This document shows positions 60,149 to 64,000 of a stretch of 64,000 nucleotides of DNA, piece after piece. The DNA lies in assembly GCF_018917525.1 (NCBI RefSeq), contig NZ_JAHLOS010000008.1, forward strand, positions 58,715-122,714. The letters are read 5' to 3'. Source of the stretch: Enterococcus raffinosus (GTDB lineage Bacteria > Bacillota > Bacilli > Lactobacillales > Enterococcaceae). The notes beneath the pieces were generated by a model. It had not been told where the DNA came from, ran no database searches, and saw only the letters and a program-made list of their open reading frames with translations. The stretch's first letter is position 1, and each line of letters begins with the position of its first letter. A program made the translations under genes and the position numbers.

Positions 60149-60518
60149 ATCGAGGATCAATTTCCTTTAGTGCTTTTTCTGGAACCTGATCACGGCGCAC
60201 TTCTTCATAGGTCTCAACATGAGCCCCCTTATTGGTCAATTTCAAGTAACGGTCTGTTTTTAGTTCGGAAATTCCATTAAATTGAATCGTTCGTGTCTTT
60301 CCATCTTTGTTTGCTGCGAGTTGTTCATAACTGGCTGTTCCGTAGCCGTTGACAGAGTGAGGTTTAGTTGTTTTCACATAAAGCTCACTTTTAGGAACTA
60401 AAGGATTTAACTGGTCAAGGGTTCCAGCAACTTCGCTAGAAGAATTCTTTGAGTAAAGCATCGCTCCAAATAACAGAATGAAGATTCCTAAAATAACCCC
60501 AAGTATTTTTTTTATCAT
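60147..60518 (-). CDS. YxeA-family (DUF1093) exported protein
   Basis: The 123-residue protein has an N-terminal hydrophobic segment (IKKILGVILGIFILLFGAML) and an outside beta-barrel-type domain with VNGYGTASYEQLAANKDGKTRTIQFNG, typical of YxeA. The function of the family is unknown. An AAAGGACG site precedes the ATG. Confidence 0.82.
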   Translation of the reverse strand: MIKKILGVILGIFILLFGAMLYSKNSSSEVAGTLDQLNPLVPKSELYVKTTKPHSVNGYGTASYEQLAANKDGKTRTIQFNGISELKTDRYLKLTNKGAHVETYEEVRRDQVPEKALKEIDPR

Positions 60519-60747
60519 AAATTGATTAATCGTCCTTTCAAACTTGATACATTTAGCATAACAAGTTTCCTGGCTTTAAAAATCAGGCGAGGGACCTATC
60601 TGGAACTAACAAAACTGTCACAATAGCTGAGGGAAATATCTAATATTGAAGAAGCCAGTATGAGTGAGTATACTTAAGTGAAGAAGAAATGTCGGTAAAA
60701 GTTCAAGTGCTGTTGCGATGGAACACACAATTAATTAGGAGGAAAAT

Positions 60748-61401
60748 ATGAAGTTTTTTCTAGACACAGCGAATATTGAAGAGATTGAACGGATCAATCA
60801 GCTCGGCTTGGTAGACGGTGTCACAACGAATCCGACGATCATTGCAAAAGAGGGGAAAGATTTCGAAACGGTCATCAAAGAAATTTGCAAAATTGTCAGC
60901 GGACCAGTCAGCGCAGAAGTTACCTCATTGGACAGCGAAGGAATGATTAATGAAGCGCGTGAAATCCATCAATGGGCAGAAAATATTGTGGTGAAAATTC
61001 CAATGACAGAAGCTGGACTAAAGGCTGTTCACACGATTTCGCAAGAAGGGATCAAAACTAACGTTACCCTGATCTTTTCAGCGGCACAAGGATTGATGGC
61101 TGCCAAAGCAGGTGCTACCTATGTTAGTCCTTTCATCGGTCGGTTAGATGATATTGCTTCTGACGGCATTCAGCTAGTGAGTGATTTAAGAGAAATTTTT
61201 GATAGTTATGATTTTGATGTGGAAATCATCGCAGCCAGCGTTCGAAATCTTGGACACGTTGAAGCGGCTGCCTTAGCAGGCTCAGACATTGCGACGATTC
61301 CTGGAAATCTGTTTCCAAAGTTATGGAGCCATCCATTAACGACGAATGGGATTGCACAGTTTGAAGCTGATTGGCAAGCATATCAAGAAAAACAAAAATA
61401 A
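60748..61401 (+). CDS. Fructose-6-phosphate aldolase/transaldolase-like (TalC/Fsa family)
   Basis: The 217-residue protein matches the small transaldolase subfamily: [13 protein letters not shown] with Asp6, [15 protein letters not shown], Lys83 in [10 protein letters not shown] as Schiff-base residue, [28 protein letters not shown] and AASVRN. Members are transaldolases or fructose-6-phosphate aldolases; sequence alone does not separate them with certainty. In Listeria dha clusters a similar gene sits beside transketolase, but here it is about 56 kb away with its own AGGAGG site and terminator. Confidence 0.92.
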   Translation: MKFFLDTANIEEIERINQLGLVDGVTTNPTIIAKEGKDFETVIKEICKIVSGPVSAEVTSLDSEGMINEAREIHQWAENIVVKIPMTEAGLKAVHTISQEGIKTNVTLIFSAAQGLMAAKAGATYVSPFIGRLDDIASDGIQLVSDLREIFDSYDFDVEIIAASVRNLGHVEAAALAGSDIATIPGNLFPKLWSHPLTTNGIAQFEADWQAYQEKQK

Positions 61402-61451
61402 AAAAATCAGTGAGGGGAAGAATGTTAAAATTCCCGCTCACTGATTTTTTA
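61401..61451 (+). terminator. Bidirectional terminator between the aldolase and LPKTG genes
   Basis: AAAAAATCAGTGAG pairs with CTCACTGATTTTTT, with an inner GGGAA/TTCCC pairing. Confidence 0.9.
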
Positions 61452-62462
61452 TTATTTTTTACGATTGCGGCGAATCATGATAAACGCGATGACTACCAAG
61501 ATGATGACACCAGCTACAGTAAGCCAGGTTCTTCTTTCTTCACCTGTTTTTGGTAAGAAGCCGCCCTTATCGTCTTTTTTGTCGTTATCGTTTTTTGCTG
61601 GGGCGTTGTTTTCAGCACTTTGCGTTGTTGAAGTGGTTGTTGAACTCTCTGTCGTTGATGTTTCAGTTGTACTAGAGCTGGTTGCCCCATTACGCACATC
61701 ATCTTTTTCTGCATATCGACTGATCCAAGCGATGATACCTGGGAAGAAGTCGCCTTCAGTACCGATCATTTTTTCTTGGATTGGCGAAATGTACTTTAAG
61801 ACATTCGTCAATTCCTGATTGCTCATTTGGCGAATCGGCATGAAAGAACTGTTGCTAGGGTACAGTGCTGCCAAATAAGCTTGCAGGCTGTCAATTTGAT
61901 CAATCATTTCAAGAGCATTCGTGTAATTACTCGGATTGTAATTCATAATATTTTCTATTTTATCCCAAGACAGGCTTTTATCCTTATACAAAGCTTGCAG
62001 GATACGTGCATACCCGCCAACATCTAAACCATAAGTATCGGTACCAATTCGCTCACAAAGTGTCATGGCATTCAATAGCTGCTGATCGGTGTAACCATCT
62101 ACTTCACTAGATGAGATGATGCTTTTCATTGATTCACCTTTTAACATTTCACGAATCTTATTAGTATCGTATTCGCTACCAATCGGATCACTGCTTTTCT
62201 TTACACCTGTTTCTTTTTCAATTTGGTCAATCGTATCATCTTTCGCTTGCTGAATATCTTTTACCTCACTGTTTTCAGTAGCACTAGCCGAAGTTGATTC
62301 TGTAGTGTTTTCAGAGTCGACTGTTGCACTATTTTCAGCGGGAGTTGTTTGCTCAGTTGCGGCTGCTGGGGAATTGTACGCTGCAGTGGTACTTTCAGTT
62401 TCGGCATTTGCACTAATGGGGAAGAGAATGAATAACGATAAAGCAAAAAAAAGTTTTTTCAA
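61452..62462 (-). CDS. LPKTG cell-wall-anchored surface protein
   Basis: The 336-residue protein has a signal peptide (MKKLFFALSLFILFPISANA), a Ser/Thr-rich region (about 20-75), a helical central domain (about 95-260, with DQQLLNAMTLCERIGTDTYG and SNQELTNVLKYISPIQEKM), a second Ser/Thr-rich stalk and the sortase motif LPKTG followed by a membrane helix and RRNRKK tail. Sortase A would link it to peptidoglycan. The central domain is not one I recognise. The TTG start at 62462 is chosen because TTAGGAG lies 7 bases before it. Confidence 0.88.
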   Translation of the reverse strand: MKKLFFALSLFILFPISANAETESTTAAYNSPAAATEQTTPAENSATVDSENTTESTSASATENSEVKDIQQAKDDTIDQIEKETGVKKSSDPIGSEYDTNKIREMLKGESMKSIISSSEVDGYTDQQLLNAMTLCERIGTDTYGLDVGGYARILQALYKDKSLSWDKIENIMNYNPSNYTNALEMIDQIDSLQAYLAALYPSNSSFMPIRQMSNQELTNVLKYISPIQEKMIGTEGDFFPGIIAWISRYAEKDDVRNGATSSSTTETSTTESSTTTSTTQSAENNAPAKNDNDKKDDKGGFLPKTGEERRTWLTVAGVIILVVIAFIMIRRNRKK

Positions 62463-62555
62463 AGTAATCACTCCTAATAATTTGTCTATATTTCGTAATA
62501 TTATTGTAACATAAGAAATATATCTGTAAAGAAAAAGTTGAGAACTTTGACAAAT

Positions 62556-63479
62556 TTATTTTGCAGGGCGATAACCTGCCTTTTTCGCTTCTTCGATTGT
62601 TTTAAACCAAGCCCGCGGATTGGTTGTATTCTCATAATATTTACTGCCAGGCAGGTGATAGACACCGCTTTTCGAGCCTTTTATCAGGCCTTTTCCATTT
62701 TTATCGACATATTCTTTCTCGTTGGAGACAGACTCTGAAGTTGAAGAAGGGGAGTTCACTTCTGTCGTGCTTGTACCATCTGCATAATTGAGAGTTACAC
62801 CGTTTTGAACATTGAAAATATAAACATTGAAGTGGATCTCATCATCTCCGATTGATTGAGCCATCATGTGAACGCCGCGGGCTAAAAGTTCATCACCGCG
62901 AAAAACGGGAACGACGGAATAGCGAACATAGTTTTTCTTGCTTTTTTCCAAATAGTATTTGATATCCATCTCGAAACGCAGCATTTCTGGACTGTTCAAC
63001 TGACGAGTTCCGGTAATTAAATTTTTCCAGTTGGCATTTTGCCCGGTCAATTGATAACCGATCAAATGTGACCGATTGAATAGGTATTGACCATTGATTT
63101 TTTTGTTGTGCCAACCAGTGGGCGTCACACTGGAAATTTCACCACGTTTCTCCGTTGGCATCAGTTTCTTATTCAGCAATGCCTCGGCGTCTGTTGCACG
63201 ATTCAAATGATCTAAGTCGCCATATTTTTCCCACGGTCCATTTTTGGTTGAGAGCTCCTCTTTAGAAAAGGTTGGATTATTCTGGTTGATATCGATGGTC
63301 TGTGTGCCTTCATAATTTAGCTGAGCCAAATCCTCTTCAGGCGGTACAACTTGAGTTTGCTTTTGTGTTGTTTGCGGTGTATTTGATGCTGGTTGTTGAA
63401 GCTGTTCTTTTGCGCTGTACACAGCGAAACTAGCTGCCGCAATTACGATCGCAGCAACTAGTTTGGTTTTCTTTGACAA
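62556..63479 (-). CDS. Secreted DNA/RNA non-specific endonuclease with C-terminal Ada-like domain
   Basis: The 307-residue protein has an N-terminal membrane or signal segment, a nuclease domain with the NRSHLIGYQLTGQNANWKNLITGTRQLN motif region (catalytic His in NRSH, a variant of DRGH), and a C-terminal module with SGVYHLPGSKYYENTTNPRAWF and TIEEAKKAGYRPAK, resembling Ada-type metal-binding ends seen on such nucleases. It may degrade extracellular DNA or take part in DNA uptake. It starts with TTG, with an AGGAG site 8 bases upstream. Confidence 0.88.
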   Translation of the reverse strand: MSKKTKLVAAIVIAAASFAVYSAKEQLQQPASNTPQTTQKQTQVVPPEEDLAQLNYEGTQTIDINQNNPTFSKEELSTKNGPWEKYGDLDHLNRATDAEALLNKKLMPTEKRGEISSVTPTGWHNKKINGQYLFNRSHLIGYQLTGQNANWKNLITGTRQLNSPEMLRFEMDIKYYLEKSKKNYVRYSVVPVFRGDELLARGVHMMAQSIGDDEIHFNVYIFNVQNGVTLNYADGTSTTEVNSPSSTSESVSNEKEYVDKNGKGLIKGSKSGVYHLPGSKYYENTTNPRAWFKTIEEAKKAGYRPAK

Positions 63480-63525
63480 GGAAATTGCTCCTATTCTTTC
63501 TGTAAATTAAGTAATGTAGCCTTGC

Positions 63526-63795
63526 TTATTCAGGTGCACCGATGATTTTAATATATTCATCTGGATTCATAATCTCAAAATGTTTGGCTACCAATTGATT
63601 CCGTTTGTTGCGGCGACCTTCAATGTGGATCATATATTTATTTTCCGGTAAACGAAAAACGTAACTGGATAAATAACGGTCTTTGATTAAAACTTCCGTC
63701 TTGTTTTCACCATCGCTCATGATCAATAAGGACATCATGATCGGCTTTTCTTGCAGTAAAATCGTCTTTTCTAATAAGCCGCGATATTCTTCCAA
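63526..63795 (-). CDS. Small hypothetical protein
   Basis: The 89-residue protein is beta-rich in outlook (PIMMSLLIMSDGENKTEVLI, SSYVFRLPENKYMIHIEG) and without signal peptide or membrane segment. The family is not recognised. It starts with TTG behind an AAGGAAGTG site and lies 46 bases before the nuclease gene on the same strand, so they may be co-transcribed. Confidence 0.55.
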   Translation of the reverse strand: MEEYRGLLEKTILLQEKPIMMSLLIMSDGENKTEVLIKDRYLSSYVFRLPENKYMIHIEGRRNKRNQLVAKHFEIMNPDEYIKIIGAPE

Positions 63796-63931
63796 AAAAT
63801 CACTTCCTTTTTAATTTAAATGTATAGCCTAATTTTAGCATTTTTAAGCAATTAATGCTTTGATAACGAAATGATTAAAAGGGCGGATTTTATAATGAAC
63901 TTAGCCACTTAAGACAATAAAAAAACGTCAT

Positions 63932-64000
63932 TGCCCAATTTCATGTATTATTGAAGTTCTCACACAATCAATAAAGGATGAACGGACAATGACGCAAATC
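63932..64000 (+). other. Right-edge inverted repeat and start of an unknown gene (possible mobile element)
   Basis: CGTCATTGCCC (63932-63942) is nearly the inverse of GGACAATGACG (63985-63995), 10 of 11 bases. The second arm contains the ATG at 63990 of a new frame (Met-Thr-Gln-Ile…) with AAAGGATG upstream. An end repeat just before a gene start is compatible with an insertion sequence, but only four codons are visible. Confidence 0.3.

Noticed and set aside
1..64000. tRNA, rRNA, CRISPR array or prophage
   Set aside because: No tRNA cloverleaf, rRNA stretch, regularly spaced repeats or phage structural genes were seen.

Overview
The window reads as the chromosome of a low-GC Gram-positive lactic acid bacterium, most likely an Enterococcus. 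I infer this from AGGAGG-type ribosome sites, a LiaX/PspC envelope-stress locus, an enterococcal-type NADH peroxidase, phosphoketolase, an AraR-controlled araBDA set, Spx, an LPKTG surface protein and cre sites. The species cannot be fixed from the sequence. No tRNA, rRNA, CRISPR array or prophage was seen; the last bases at the right edge may be the start of a mobile element.

Layout. 1-4.7 kb: the end of a dihydroxyacetone/glycerol operon (dhaM, two small membrane proteins, dhaK, dhaL, transketolase in two halves). 4.7-6.0 kb: an FMN riboswitch over a riboflavin ECF S-component gene and a flavin-type split-barrel protein. 6.8-9.6 kb: a LiaX-like protein flanked by two PspC paralogues, with near-identical promoter modules. 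9.9-15.1 kb: a Mga-type regulator, Hsp20, an unannotated 40-residue peptide gene and a PadR-linked membrane pair. 15.5-23.2 kb: araR, araBDA and phosphoketolase, with three AraR-type boxes and a perfect cre. 23.3-31.8 kb: a YesM/YesN-type two-component system plus a sugar-binding lipoprotein, divergent from a ChvE/MmsA/MmsB-type monosaccharide ABC transporter. 31.9-44.8 kb: a plant-glycoside block (GH43, beta-phosphoglucomutase, GH78, GH3, two AraC regulators, GH2, MFS). 45.2-50.8 kb: a fructoselysine-like (Amadori product) operon with its own GntR regulator and repeated ATAACGTTAT operators. 51-52.3 kb: a cobalamin riboswitch over a DUF4430 lipoprotein and an ECF S component. 52.4-53.8 kb: NADH peroxidase with UGA at the catalytic cysteine. 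54-64 kb: Spx, small regulators, acetyltransferases, a second PadR operon, transaldolase-like aldolase, an LPKTG protein and a secreted nuclease.

The genes form a pentose and plant-glycoside economy: extracellular or imported glycosides are trimmed by GH43/GH78/GH3/GH2 enzymes, monosaccharides enter through the ABC system, arabinose goes through AraA/AraB/AraD to xylulose-5-phosphate, and phosphoketolase cleaves it to acetyl phosphate and glyceraldehyde-3-phosphate. CcpA (cre) and AraR integrate control.

The most unusual observation is the NADH peroxidase reading frame at 52428-53786. It is intact except that codon 42, exactly the redox-active cysteine, is TGA. It is either a selenocysteine-containing enzyme or a very fresh nonsense allele; no selenocysteine machinery is in this window, and the downstream hairpin is weak, so the question stays open.
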